Positions 47,561 through 59,880 are shown, counted from the stretch's first letter. The stretch: DNA of 64,000 nucleotides from Pseudoscleropodium purum (GCA_963969395.1 OZ017796.1:6388501-6452500), one strand, 5' to 3'. Made by a program: numbers and translations. The notes: generated from the sequence alone by a model not told the origin.

Positions 47561-50500
47561 GACTATAATTGCGGTAGTAATTGCCACTCCAGCTACCATT
47601 GGCTGCGTGTAGAACTGAATGCACCTGGAATGCTTAATTAACGGATGAATTCCGTCGGTGCGGCATTTGATCCAGAAATCATTCATCGTCTAGCAGAAGA
47701 GAATGCCGTCTCGAACCCTAATTGACTCGCAGGAAATCACGATGCAGAGTTTTGAGTCATTTTCGTTGTGATTTCGAGTTCTTTTTAGTTGCGATTATGT
47801 TAGTATGACCTCTGTCGCTGCCACCATGACATTGTAGAGATTAATCACCCTTCGAATTAGCCTGAAAAGGAATTCTTCACATCTTGTTTTGCAAAGTTGA
47901 GCAACATTAAGAGCTCCTCAAGGCAATGATCCGTTGTACTTTGCATATGATTTTCAGAGCTTTAATTAATTCTGCTTGATTTGCTCTGACCAGCATTGTT
48001 CGTGTCAGGACGATTATAGCGTCCAACTTCTACTCAATTCTATTATTTTTCTTCGTCACTGTAATATTCGGAGATGAAAATTTAATACCGTCTATTGTCT
48101 GCATGGCCAAATTGTGTGAAACCTGCAAGTTGCCTCGCTCCCTCATCAAGGCCGGATTTCTGACGGTACGAAGGACGCCTTGCCTTCACGATTGTCGAGA
48201 TGCTTAGGTCCCGATTACTTACAAACAAAACGCCTACTTTAATGTATAGATTTAGGGTCTGAGTAAAATATTTTTGTTGGACTAATGGTACAAGTTTCTC
48301 AGAAGTAGAATGGCCGGTTCATACAACACTGCACTTTCTGGATGTGGTCATTGGTGTGTCTGCAGGTCTTGATACAATAATGTCTTATTATATACTCCGA
48401 AAATCAGTGGTAGTCAGAGCTCTAGTGTTCATTGGTAGAAAGGGGTGTCTATTATCATTGGTTTGGGTTTTAAAATCTGGCTTCAGGACTATATTGATGT
48501 ATTTGTTGCACTTTGTTCTGGTAGAATTCTTTTTGTTTCCCTTACACTTCGTATTTGTTCTTGTAGATCTAGGGCCAGGATTGTAACAGGTTGTCGAGAC
48601 AGCTGGAAAAGGTTGCAGTCTGGGAAAGATGCAGGGGCAACGCATGTGGTGCATGCAATGTTTTTGTCCATCATTCAACGTTTTGTTGATTCCTACACCG
48701 CTTTGGAGAAGTCCACTTGGTATGTGCGCGACAAGACTTTTATTTGTCGAATTTACCTGGATTGTTCTGTACTGATTGATCGAAGATGATTTTGTCTACC
48801 TGAAAAGAATCAAAAGCCCTAATAGACTTAGTGTTCATATGCAGTTTTGAGTGAGTCATTTCGGGGCTCTCTTTTGTCCCATTTTATTTTATTTTTCGAC
48901 CAATACATGCGATGTATTTCACCGAGTCTGGTGATAAATTGACCCCATCTGAATTATATTTCTCACAATATGATCGATCGAATTGGTCGTTTTAAACTTA
49001 TGAACTTATGAACTTTGATATTTTAGGGAGGTAATTTGACTGATCACGGTGCTTTCCTTCAGGAATTTTGAGATTGAGAGTGAGCTCGGGCTATGAATGC
49101 TCTGCACATAGTTGCTTGTGAGCTGCGGACTATTGATGAGGAAATTGTTATTTCTCCAACCTGAGTCGCACGATGCTCTTCAATTAGTACATATTAAATG
49201 ACACAATTCATTTCTGCTTATTCCTGGTTTGCCTTGCGACTCCCACTGTTTGAATGTACGTAATTGCCATTTCTCGACCTGTATCCGTCTTTCAGTCAAG
49301 TTGTTGGTAGTAAAATTCGCTATCCGTTGCTGTTCAGGCCGACAAGGAGATGGTCGTTCATGGGAGTTGCGTGATGCCGAATGAGCCCAGGGCTTATATG
49401 CTCTCCTTTGAAGAGATTCTCTAAGTGAAATTCTCTCTGGTTGATCGATGCAGCTGGGAACAATGCACTTGTGTAGAAGAATTATTCGGAGCATAGAGAC
49501 TGGGATCGGGATCGGGATCGGGTGCCTTATCGTAAGCAAACTGAATTAAGAAGTGGATAAAGCCTCACAGAGAATACTTTCTAAACTTTACCCTTTACAA
49601 CAAATTTACATCACTACTCTGGCAGGTTTTCTTCTGTTGCTACGTTTGCAAGTAACTTAAATGTACTATACCGGGATTATTCAACGACCAATTTGTGCTT
49701 GTAAAATCTCGTCCTCCTTCTTCCCGCCTCGTAATCTTTACTACTTGTTATATCTTCTGTTGTTAGCATTCATATGACTATTCGCGTGAATTCAGCAATT
49801 GTCAATCATGTCATGTTACTTGGGCCGGGTGTAATTTTTTGACGATTGTCATCTTGAGTACAGGCTGATCAAAAGCTTATGTATACTCTAGTGCATTGTG
49901 ACCCTTTGTAGAGAAGCAATATTAGGTGAGACATTTGATTGAATAACCCATTGGAAAAGGCTACCAGGGCTATGTCTTCCTGGCGCGACAAAGACATATA
50001 GCATCACGAATGCCTGTGTTGATCAAGAAAATTAGCGGCCATTTATAACGAGACAGCTTAAGTACATTATCTTGGAGTCAACGTAAGGATTACTCTATGA
50101 TCATTCTCCTTCAAGGCCGCGATCTTTTTTTCCTGATTGCTGGACGGTTAGAAGTACTTATTCCTGTGAAGCTTTCATCAGAGGCGATGCTCTCTAAGTC
50201 GTTGCTGGAGAAATACTGTTTATTTGAGGTATGCTAGCAACTCGTTTGTGATTCTGATTGAGCAACAGATGGAGTGTCTTCTATGTCGTACGAGTTTCTG
50301 TACTCGATTGTTGAACTGCAGGATTTTTCATCTTCTGATTCGGGTACCAACCTTCAGGTTTGCCTTAATATCAGCACAAGGATGTTAGTCAAGCCCTTCT
50401 AACTGGAGATATAAGGTTTTTCGGCAAGCTCTTCAAATGAACGAAAAGATGGGTACGTTCCTTTAACCCTGTAACAGTATCAGAAACAATCCATTGTTGC

Positions 50501-50740
50501 AAACTGTTATCCCCTTTTGGTATGAAAAATTTCTTGAAGTTGCTAGAATGGCAATAATATTCTTCAGCTAAATGCAGTTGCGGTTTTGTACTATTATGTG
50601 AGTAATGTGACATTTCATATTATGGTCTTCTGATCGATTTTACCAAGTGTGCTGAAGGTTTCCGCGTTCAGGAGTGTATCTTGTGCTGGAGAAATTGGGT
50701 GATACATGCTGCTGGTTGAGTGCATAAGGTGGAATAGCCT
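47560..50740 (+). other. Gene-like interval, unresolved
   Basis: Base composition rises abruptly at 47.56 kb and falls again near 50.75 kb, as it does around the proven genes. An AACCCTAATT box occurs near 47714. Possible exons on + include ATG 47645 (26 codons, MNSVGAAFDPEIIHRLAEEN...), ATG 48105 (MAKLCETCKLPRS...), and a stretch from about 49338 reading ADKEMVVHGSCVMPNEPRAY... to a TAA. I could not join these in phase with splice sites or tie them to a family. It could be a small multi-exon gene, a non-coding transcript or a pseudogene. A (GGGATC) run lies at 49502-49522. Confidence 0.3.
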
Positions 50741-50749
50741 ATTGTCGTC

Positions 50750-53700
50750 ACCTTGGTCATTACAAATATTTTAGTATCACTGGATAAAGAAAAAGTTTAT
50801 GTTGTAGAATGGCAAATTGAAGAATATTCCATTTTTCCACTCAAAGGTATGAAAAGTCATTATGGACAATGTCTACATATCAACACCTTAAAAAGACAAT
50901 GATTGTTGTAGAAAATGATAATAAATCCTCAATATAGGAAGCCATGCAAAGAAGCTATTGAACAAGTGTCATTGTGTGAATCCACCATTTTGGTAATCAT
51001 TGTCTTCTTTTCAACATGTTGTGCTTGATTTACAAGTAACTCCTACTATCTGTGATTTACAAAAATGAAATTAGGATGTAGATCTTTTCATATTTGAGCC
51101 AAACTGTTCTACTTCTATTTTAATAGGCCTTCTTTTTACTTGCAAAAAAATTCATGTTACTTTTTCATCCAAATTTCAAATAGTTTTAAAGTTTTCACAA
51201 TACTATAAGTGAAAGCTAAGATCAATACATCTAAAGTAGAACCACCAATAGTTGACCACTTAAGCAATTTTGGACATGGTCTAGAGTAGTTCAGGACAAA
51301 GCAAATATTTTCTTTTGTACCAAGATAGGAATGATAGAGATTACAAAAAAAATTGGTAATTTTATTGCTTGAAATCAATTTACTACAAATTTTGAGAGGC
51401 AAAATGTGCTTTGAATTCATAGCCAATGTCTAGACTTCCAATTATGATCATTCAAAAACTAGTTTTCCTTTCATTCCTTCCTACATTCTTGCTCACTACT
51501 TTGGGATATGTGTTATAAACTTATTAGTCTAAACCTTGAAAAGAAAAGAAAAAAATACTTTCCAAGCTTTGGTTGGAAATCCCTTTTAGCCTTGGTTGGA
51601 AATAACTACACCCTACAAGTTGGGAATCGGACTCTAGTTGGGAATCCGTGGTTCTACCTTATGTTGAATATTTAATTTTTTCAAGAAACTAAAGTTCAAT
51701 AGATTTTTTAATTAAAATATTATGCAAGATTCTTTTACTTCCATTAAATATATTTTTTTTTAAAAATCAATTTTCCAAAGCCAATTTGGCATCTATTTTG
51801 AAAATTACGAAAGACATATTTATCTATATTGTTAATCCCTAAAGGACCATAAGGGGGTGAATGATTGACTGTTTTGAGTAGTGTTTTCCACAATATTCAT
51901 GCTTCTGGGGAGAATATTGTATAATTAGAAAAACAATTTTTTTTAAATGCAAAAAATACATTTGATCTACACACCTTTAAAGATAAGGTAGCCTAGGAAG
52001 GAAAGGTATAGAAAAATTCTCTAAGTAGGATAACGACAAAAAGTACAAAATCTCATTAAAATACTTTGATGTTCTAATTTGTAAAATATAGGGAAAACAA
52101 TTTTCAAAGAAACTAAATATTGTCCATTTGGAAAGACTTTATAGTAAAGAGACTTCACCAAAAAAATCATCTTGAAACCATTTTCATTATTCAAAATTGT
52201 GCACACAAGGGAGCCCTATTTGTATGAATGTAGAGGACATAAAATAATGTTTTTTTTAAATTCTATTCAATGAATGCATGCCTCTCTAGTGTAGGAATAG
52301 CCCACACAAATTTCAGCTCTAGATTATTAATTTTGGATAGCCTTTAGTACTAAACCCCCCTAAATCACAAAGTATGATAAATTAGCTAAATTTAAATTTA
52401 AAAATAAATTTTTTTTTGAATTTTTTTGAAAAACAAGTTCTCTCATATCTATCTAGTTACCAATCTTCAAAAAAATTCAAGTACATCAGCTTCAATTTGC
52501 AAAAGTTATACCTCATGACAACTCAAATACTTGAAATGTGACAAAAAGGGACCACTCTTTCTTGCATTCACCCAAGGCCACTAGGTGGCTTTTACAATAC
52601 TAGTTTTGTATACCTAATCTTTTAGGGATTAAAGGCAAATGTTTGTTTTGTTTGTGACATATGTTGGGATCTCCTATACTGTTAGGCTATTGGAGGCACC
52701 TTTAGTATTGTCAAAAAGCCCTTGAGGAGTGTGTATGCACATACTAAATTTTGTGCCTTTTTGACTAATTTGGAAAAAGATATTGAATTTTAAGGATTCT
52801 ATTGCATTAGAAATTAGAAAACTGTTTGCAAAGAATATTTGGAATGCTGGGATTTCTATGACTTGACAAACTACTAAAGATGCCCTTGGTACCATTGGAA
52901 AGCCTTGAAGGAATGTGACAAAGTGACATATATTTGAATTTGAAGTTTTTATCAACAACAAAAATTAGAGAATTGGTTGTGATCAAATCGTTGGCCAAAT
53001 AGTTTGACAAGTTAGTGAATGCTTTGGTAGTCATGACATCATGGGGATTCTTTATTTTACTTTAAAAAAATTTACATACTATTTTCAATATGTGAGACAA
53101 ATTTTAAAGAAATGAAGATAATATCATATATTGTGGATAGAATCAACATTCTTTAAGAAAATATTCATTTATTTTTCTGAAAATTAAAAATATTCTACCA
53201 AGATTTTTATTTTTCAATAAAAAATATTTTGAAAATAATTTTTCAAAAATTTGGCATCTATTTAAATTTTTTTTTTTTTCAATCTTGATAGTTGGGTATG
53301 GTACAAAAGTTAATTGCACACATTATAATAAGATTCCATACTAGGAATAATGTGCCATATTTAAAGAATGAAAAAATGGGTATAAATAAATATTTAACCC
53401 TTAAAGGATGCGGCAGACATTTTTCATCCAATCAATGACAAAGAATCTCTTTATGCAAGACAAAAATACAACTATTTATCTTCCAAATTTTCACCAATAC
53501 CAAACTGACAAATGATTTCATAGTGAAAATTATTATTTCAAATGATTTCATTTTGAGAATTAACAAGGGATTTGCCATCTCTTGTACAACAATTGCAAAT
53601 GACATGCTGATCATTCTTGCACCAGTATATAACATGCTAGTTTCTCATACAAGAGCTAAGGATTGCCCTCAATAAGCAAGCTTTTTTCTAACAATAGCTA

Positions 53701-55370
53701 TTTTCTTCTAATGAGACATGATTTTTTTTTCATTGAGGTACAAATCTTCTTAGGTTAGTTTAAGGCTAAAAACATACCAATTTATATCCTAGTAAAAAAT
53801 GAAACATTGATTTATTAGTATAAATTTTTTTGATTGGGATATGTCATTTAGACTCAAGTAGTATGACAACCACATTGATTAGATCAATTCTTCATGGATA
53901 GGTATGAATTTTTAAAGACTTGATTGAACATGCCTTTTTTAGGTGAAACAAACTTTTAAATGACATGTCAGAATTATGCTAATACTTAATCTCACAATTG
54001 AAGGTTCATTAGCAACACATCACTTCAACAATGAGAGGTGTTGAAGTAACTCATTTATCTTTTTAAAATTAAATTTTGGATTTTGTGTAATAAATCAAAT
54101 AAAGACAATATCTAATATCTAATATGAAAAGATAAGGGCAAAATTCTATAGATTCAATTGTGAGACTACTTGTTAAATAATTGCACTTAATTTTAACAAA
54201 TTGAGCCTTTTTAATTGACTGAAAAATCATGTTTATTTTATTGTAATTGATAAATAATGAGTAAATTCAAATAGACCATGATGAATTCACAATATCTAAT
54301 TTAAAAAACAATTTCTTCACTATAATAAATTTTAGTGAATATGATGTACAATAGTCAGTGTTGTGTTGATAAAACAATTTGATGTTTTTAATCACAATCT
54401 ATTATCTAATGTTAAACATTATGACATTCATCAAGAAATACAACAAGGCTCGAACAATAATGTAAAATGAAAGTTTGATCTAAATCTAAATGTCACTCAA
54501 CCAAAATTTTAGGAACTGAATGCAAGACCCTTGGTTACGAACATACTCTTCATATACACCAACTACATAAAATGGTAGGAGTTACTTCTCAATCTTTTTG
54601 GTTCAAGTATCATAGAATAAAATGTTTTCCAATGATGAAATGATTTCTCGATATCACTGAACCATATTATGAAAGAAAACTCTACACCTAATCCAAAAAA
54701 CTCATTTTCACTTTTGATATCTTGGTATATTTTTATAATTTCATATTTATATATTAAAAAAATTTAGAAATGAAATTTGAATGATTTATTCAATTAATAT
54801 CTTTGTAAAATGATAGTACCTATAAAAAATGTTTGAAACAGTATAAAAACATTAACAAAAAAGAAAGATAACATCATAACATCATTGTACAATTAGAGTA
54901 CTTAAATCATAATTCAATTTATAAAAAATTCAAAAAAGGTTAAAATAAAATGGATGGACCTATATTTTACTAATTAAGATTAAGTATACTTAGACTCAAC
55001 AGCTTTCCATACTACTCATGACAACTGATTGAAGGCTTTTAGGCCATGGAAAATTTTTCCATTGTCAAAATCCAAAATAATTAAAATTTATAGACTTTAG
55101 ATATTCAAATTTATAATTTCTATAGTTTGTCTTTATAATTTTAAATTATTTCATATATTTTATAATATTTTGATTATTTTGATAAAATTATAAGTTAATT
55201 TCCAAATATGTATATTTTAAATATATTTTAAAATATTTATTAATTTTTCATCATTCATTTAAAAAAAATCATAAATATATTTTGAGTTTTAAAAAACTCT
55301 TCACAATAATACATAGTAGTAGAATTTTGTGAAGACCCAAAGAGAGAGAGAGAGAGAGAGAGTTACAATT
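50750..55370. other. AT-rich intergenic region with one repeat copy
   Basis: No gene is visible. Two adjoining diverged units of the 16-19.85 kb repeat family lie at about 52620-52960 in plus orientation, marked by TGTTTGTTTTGTTTGTGACA, GGGATCTC, GGTACCATTGGAAAGCCTT and ATTGAATTTTAA. A segment near 53430-53480 resembles the 36.5-36.8 kb repeat. The rest is featureless AT-rich DNA. Confidence 0.5.
55341..55362. repeat. (AG)11 microsatellite
   Basis: Eleven uninterrupted AG units at the left edge of the tandem duplication upstream of the poly(A) polymerase gene. Confidence 0.95.
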
Positions 55371-55379
55371 GAACCCATG

Positions 55380-55945
55380 ATGTGCTCTACAACTATTTTG
55401 TCTATCTTTTCATCAATATTTTGACCTTGAATAGTCACCTACTACACCTTAAAAACCACCTCTATGAATAATTGGTGTACTTTTAACTAGTAATTTGATG
55501 CTCCTAAATGTAAGGTTTTTGAAATATATGTAGAGCAAGTTTCTTCAAATTTGATGATTTTTAGAAATACTTTGTTATTTACTATAACATTTGAGAGTTT
55601 CCAATGTAGAATTGGGGATTACTTTCTCCCTCTATAGAAATTTTGAAATGTTGTTTCTAAAGCATTACTTGTTCTACAACCAGTCAATATTTGAGCCTCA
55701 AATAGTCACTTATGAGTAGTACACCTTTGAAAAGTACCACTACATACAAGTGGTGTATTGAAATTATTCATTTGATATTCCTAAATGTACGATTTTTGAA
55801 ATATATGCAATCAATTTCTTCAAATTTGGTGATTTTTGGATATACTTTATTACTTACCACTACATATGAAAATTTCCAAGATAGAATGGGATTATCTTAC
55901 TTTCTCCCTCTACGGAGATGTCAAAATGTTGTGTTTCAAAGAAAT
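55380..55945. repeat. Two tandem copies of about 280 bp
   Basis: The ordered words AATAGTCAC, GTGGTGTA/TTGGTGTA, CCTAAATGTA, TTTTTGAAATATATG, TTTCTTCAAATTTG and TTACTTTCTCCCTCTA occur twice, about 277 bases apart. The copies differ by many substitutions, so the duplication is old. No coding sequence is involved. It ends about 550 bases before the poly(A) polymerase start codon. Confidence 0.85.
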
Positions 55946-56173
55946 TGTTGTATTCTTCACAAGTAGAATCTCTATCGCTATTTAGGTCAAGAATTAATCC
56001 CCACGCAGCTTCAACGAACCTTCCCTGCATTTAGAAAAAAAAGAAGCTTTCTCCACTCCAATAAGCAAGTGACGGAGGCTTCAGGAGAAGAACACACAAG
56101 TTGAAAGTTGGTGGAATGGCCGCTTGCTTGCAAGGCTGTGGACCATGTGGCCTCTCCTCTAGACTCATGCGCG

Positions 56174-56488
56174 CGGTCGTCGTCGTCGTCGTCGTCGATC
56201 AAGGGCCAACTTGCTCACGGAAGGAGCACACATGCTCCCCCGCCATCGCCATCGCTCCGCTCTCGCTTCGTTGGAAGATCCAGGAGACGACGCCGAGGAC
56301 GCAGAATTAGGGTTGCGACGCTCGTGGGTGCGTTTCGAATTTGGTTGTTGCTGGTGGCTGTTTGCGGGTCTGTCTGGTTCTTGGGCGGAGGCGTGACTTT
56401 TGTTGGAGATTGGGTTGGGGTTGGGGTTAGGGTTCGAGCTTGCATGCTCTGCGAGTGAGCGGCGAGGGACGGGGCGGGGTGGGTCGGG
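56174..56488 (+). promoter_or_regulatory. Leader and promoter-proximal region of the poly(A) polymerase gene
   Basis: CG-rich DNA begins near 56.0 kb. It contains a (GTC)7 run at 56176-56196, two telo-box cores (TTAGGGTT, 56307-56314 and 56427-56434) and a four-codon upstream ORF (ATG at 56444, MLCE, TGA at 56456-56458) that is in frame with, and 30 bases ahead of, the main start. The in-frame TGA shows that the protein cannot begin farther upstream. Confidence 0.55.
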
Positions 56489-58282
56489 ATGGAGGGTCAG
56501 AAGCCGCCTCCCCGCTACCTGGGCGTGACCGAGCCGATCTCCACGTCCGATCCCACCGAGGCGGACTTCGCCGCCACCAAGCAGCTCGAGGAGTGCGTCA
56601 CGGCGCTGGCGCTGCAGGGCAGCCGCGAGGAGTCGGTGCGTCGCGAGGAGGTGCTGGGTCGCCTGGACGAGCTGGTGAACGTGTGGGTGAAGCAGGTGAG
56701 CCGCAACAAGGGCCTGAACGACGAGGTGGTGCGCGAGGCGCGGTGCAAGATCTTCACGTTCGGTTCGTACCGTCTGGGCGTGCACGGTCCGGGCGCCGAC
56801 ATCGACACGCTGTGCGTGGGTCCGCGGTACGTGACGCGCGAGGAGGACTTCTTCGTGGAGCTGCACGAGCTGCTTTTGCGGACGGACGGCGTGACGGAGC
56901 TGCACACGGTGCCGGACGCGCATGTGCCTGTGATGAGCTTCGAGTTCCAGGGCATCCCGATCGACCTTTTGTACGCGCGTTTGCCTGTGTGGGTGGTTCC
57001 GGAGGAGCTGGACATTTTGCAGGACAGCATTTTGCAGAATGTGGACGAGCAGAGCGTGCGGAGCCTGAACGGTTGCCGCGTGACGGACCGCATTTTGCGT
57101 TTGGTGCCGAACATGGAGCACTTCCGGACCACCCTGAGGTACGTGAAGCTGTGGGCCAAGAGGCGCGGGGTTTATTCCAATGTGATCGGTTTTCTGGGAG
57201 GTGTTAACTGGGCTTTGCTTGTGGCTCGCATTTGCCAATTATACCCTAACGCAGTTCCGAGCGTGCTGTTGTCGAGGTTCTTCCGGGTGTACAAGCAGTG
57301 GCGCTGGCCTAACCCCGTGATGCTGTGTGAGATCGAGGAGGGTTCTCTGGGTCTTCCTGTTTGGGATCCGCGGAAGAACCCCCGCGACCGGTCGCACCTG
57401 ATGCCCATCATCACGCCGACGTACCCTTGCCAGAACTCGAGCTTCAACGTGTCGTGCAGCACGCTGCGCGTGATGACGGAGGAGTTCAAGCGCGGGGACG
57501 GCGTGTGCGACTCGCTGGACGCGAAGGCTGCGGACTGGGCGAAGCTGTTCGCCCCGTTCCCGTTCTTCGAGAGCTACAAGAACTACCTGCAGATCGACAT
57601 CTGGGCGGGCGACGAGGAGGAGATGCGCATCTGGAAGGGTTGGGTGGAGTCTCGTCTGCGTCAGTTGATCCTGAAGGTGGAGAAGGACACGCAGGGATTG
57701 CTGCAGTGCCACCCGCACCCGAACGGTTTCCACGACGCGAGCAAGAAGGCGCCGGTTTGCTCTTTTTTCGTGGCGCTGCAGCGCAAGCAGGGCACGCAGA
57801 CGCCTTCCGCGCCGTTCGACATGGTGCACACCATCGCGGAGTTCAAGCACTCTGTTTTTCTGTACATGCTGTGGAAGCCGAGCATGCGTCTGCACGTTTC
57901 GCACGTGAAGCCGAAGCAGATTCCCGCGTACGTGTTTCCCGACGGGGTGCGTCCGGTGAGGGCTCCGAGGGCCGCGAGCTTGGGCGGTCGGGTTCGTTCG
58001 GGTTCGGGTACGGGTACGGGTTCTGGAGCAGGGTTGGTTCCTGGTGTGGGTGTCGGTGTGGGCGTGGAGAGCGTGCAGGCGGTGGACTCCCCGGAGGCGA
58101 GCACGAGGGCCGCTGCTGCTGCCGGTGGGACGCCCCCGAGCGAGGTGAAGGTTCCCGCCGAGCGCGAGGAGGCTGAGCTTTCCGTGCCCGAGGCGAGCAA
58201 GCGGTCTGCGGAGAGCGTGCTTCTGGGTCCCGGTCCCGTGTCTTTGAAAAGGGTAAGGGTGGAGCTTCGTTCGGAGAGTTGA
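56489..58282 (+). CDS. PAPS: Canonical nuclear poly(A) polymerase, intronless
   Basis: Adds the poly(A) tail to pre-mRNA 3' ends in the cleavage and polyadenylation machinery. A single frame of 597 residues matches plant PAPS proteins. The catalytic nucleotidyltransferase core has FGSYRLGVHGPGADIDT (91-107) with Asp104 and Asp106, and the third Asp at 159 in GIPIDLLYAR. The central domain includes LRYVKLWAKRRG (216-227) and GFLGGVNWALL (234-244). The RNA-binding domain follows, with the conserved segment FPFFESYKNYLQ (about 357-368). The tail has a Gly/Val-rich stretch (about 505-530) and ends in a basic KRVRVE motif that could be a nuclear signal. Angiosperm PAPS genes have many introns; this one has none and is GC-rich at third positions, suggesting a retrocopy that stayed functional. 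All catalytic residues are intact. Confidence 0.96.
   Translation: MEGQKPPPRYLGVTEPISTSDPTEADFAATKQLEECVTALALQGSREESVRREEVLGRLDELVNVWVKQVSRNKGLNDEVVREARCKIFTFGSYRLGVHGPGADIDTLCVGPRYVTREEDFFVELHELLLRTDGVTELHTVPDAHVPVMSFEFQGIPIDLLYARLPVWVVPEELDILQDSILQNVDEQSVRSLNGCRVTDRILRLVPNMEHFRTTLRYVKLWAKRRGVYSNVIGFLGGVNWALLVARICQLYPNAVPSVLLSRFFRVYKQWRWPNPVMLCEIEEGSLGLPVWDPRKNPRDRSHLMPIITPTYPCQNSSFNVSCSTLRVMTEEFKRGDGVCDSLDAKAADWAKLFAPFPFFESYKNYLQIDIWAGDEEEMRIWKGWVESRLRQLILKVEKDTQGLLQCHPHPNGFHDASKKAPVCSFFVALQRKQGTQTPSAPFDMVHTIAEFKHSVFLYMLWKPSMRLHVSHVKPKQIPAYVFPDGVRPVRAPRAASLGGRVRSGSGTGTGSGAGLVPGVGVGVGVESVQAVDSPEASTRAAAAAGGTPPSEVKVPAEREEAELSVPEASKRSAESVLLGPGPVSLKRVRVELRSES
58003..58062 (+). repeat. Short in-frame repeats in the poly(A) polymerase tail
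   Basis: GGTTCGGGTACGGGTACGGG-type and GGTGTGGGTGT-type units encode the GSGTGTGSG and GVGVGVG segments. The region lies in the variable linker and is prone to length change without loss of frame. Confidence 0.7.
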
Positions 58283-58986
58283 GGTGGCGTTCGTGATTCG
58301 TATCGATTTGTATTGTAATTTGGAGGCGTTCGACCCTGTGATTCCCCCGCCCGGAGGAGAGGCCCCAGGAGAGGAGAGGAGGGGAGATGCATCAGGACTA
58401 CATTCCATGACATTCTGTGAATAGAGCGCATTGCGGTGTTAGCCTAATTGGAGGGAGGGGGGAGTTGAGGGTGGGCGGATCCCGGTAGGTGGGCTGTTGG
58501 ATACGCTATAGCATTGCCGATGATAGGCTAGGATAGGATGTTCTGCTGGGACATTGTGTGATATGGGAAGCCTTCAGCGCCGCTCTCCTTTTTGTCGGAA
58601 GCGATAGTTGGGAGAGCGCTGGGTTTGTGTGTTTTCCGTGACCAGTTTTTAGGGTTCCCATATCACCCCATGTCCTTGGAGAGCGCGTTTAAAAGGAACC
58701 CCGGTGCCGACATGGCTGGAAAGACCGGAGCCCGAGAGCGCTGCCGTTCCCTCCTGGGCATTGTAGTTGAGGCGAGCGCCAGGAGTGTTTGGCGTGCTCA
58801 GGGCCGGCACCAGAAAAAACCAAAAAGAGTAGGACGAAAGGAGAGTGGAGTGTAGTAGTCCTTATATAGTAGACTAGGTTGGCTGTATGATAAATTTTTT
58901 TTGGGTAGTCTGTCACTTGTGATCCTGACCAGATGTTGTTTGACTGTGCTGTGCTGTGCTGGTTTCGTCCAGCGCCTCTTATCTTT

Positions 58987-58992
58987 AATAAA
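58987..58992 (+). terminator. AATAAA poly(A) signal, poly(A) polymerase gene
   Basis: A canonical AATAAA about 705 bases past the stop codon, inside the CG-richer transcribed-looking stretch that ends near 59.6 kb. Earlier non-canonical signals cannot be excluded. Confidence 0.45.
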
Positions 58993-58999
58993 ATTCCAC

Positions 59000-59880
59000 G
59001 TATATTCACACGATGTTGGATTCTGTTGTATGTGTGTGCGATGTGACTTTGTTTTTGATGTTGGGTGAGTTGTTCGTTCGTTTCGAGCCTGAAGCGTGTT
59101 CTTGGAAGTCATGGAGTTGCTAGCTTTCAATGTCTGTGATTTTGTTGAGTGTTGAGGAGCAAGTGTTTGTTGGTTCTTACCTTGCGGAATATTCTTTGGC
59201 TTGGGCTAGCGTTAGTGCAATGTTCTTTGTCTACTTCCTTCGATTTGATTTGGGTACTTCTGCAGCAGCAGCACAAATGCATGATTTCTGAATTGCATTG
59301 TATTTGTTTTATTTGCTTGTGTTTTTTACTTCTATTTGCTTGGGTTTATTTGTACTTCCCTCGTCATTCTGTATTATATCTCCTATCCTTCTTGTGTTCT
59401 TGTTCTTGGTTCGTGTCGTGCAGTTTCTGTCTGTCGTTCGGATTCTTTGGCATGTCTGCATTTAGTGACGTTTTAGCTTTCGGAGATTATCTTTCTGAAG
59501 TCTGGTTTGTGTTGTATCCGAAGTTTCTGCGTTGAAATGATTCACGCTGAAGGGACTCTTACCCGGAAACGACGGGGCAATGATTGTGTGTGAAAGTCCT
59601 TCACTTCGCACTGTGTATGTCCTATCTTTCCACTGACATATAAGTCTTTGTCATAAGTCAACTTACAAAATTTTTAGCTTTTTTTCGCTCAGATTTGAAA
59701 TTATTGCGTACATCTGAAGAGATGGTGAAGAAACTTCCTATCGAATAGGACATTTGAAAATCTCAGCTTAGGTGTAAATTTTGGTGTAAATTCTAAATTA
59801 TAACGTTTAATTGCAAACCAGGATGTTGTGTTGTGTTGTCGGTACTTATAAATGACATTTTATTTCAAACTAGAGTATGG
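59000..59880. other. Intergenic region after the poly(A) polymerase gene
   Basis: Moderate composition to about 59.6 kb, then AT-rich. A 128-codon Cys/Phe/Leu-rich frame at 59149-59535 has no recognisable domain and looks like T-rich composition. No gene is supported. Confidence 0.45.

Noticed and set aside
56165..58431. Very long antisense and alternate-frame open frames over the poly(A) polymerase gene (214-389 codons)
   Set aside because: They are shadows of a GC-rich coding sequence with few AT-containing stop triplets. They are Arg/His/Ala-rich with no domain, while the forward frame carries all poly(A) polymerase motifs.
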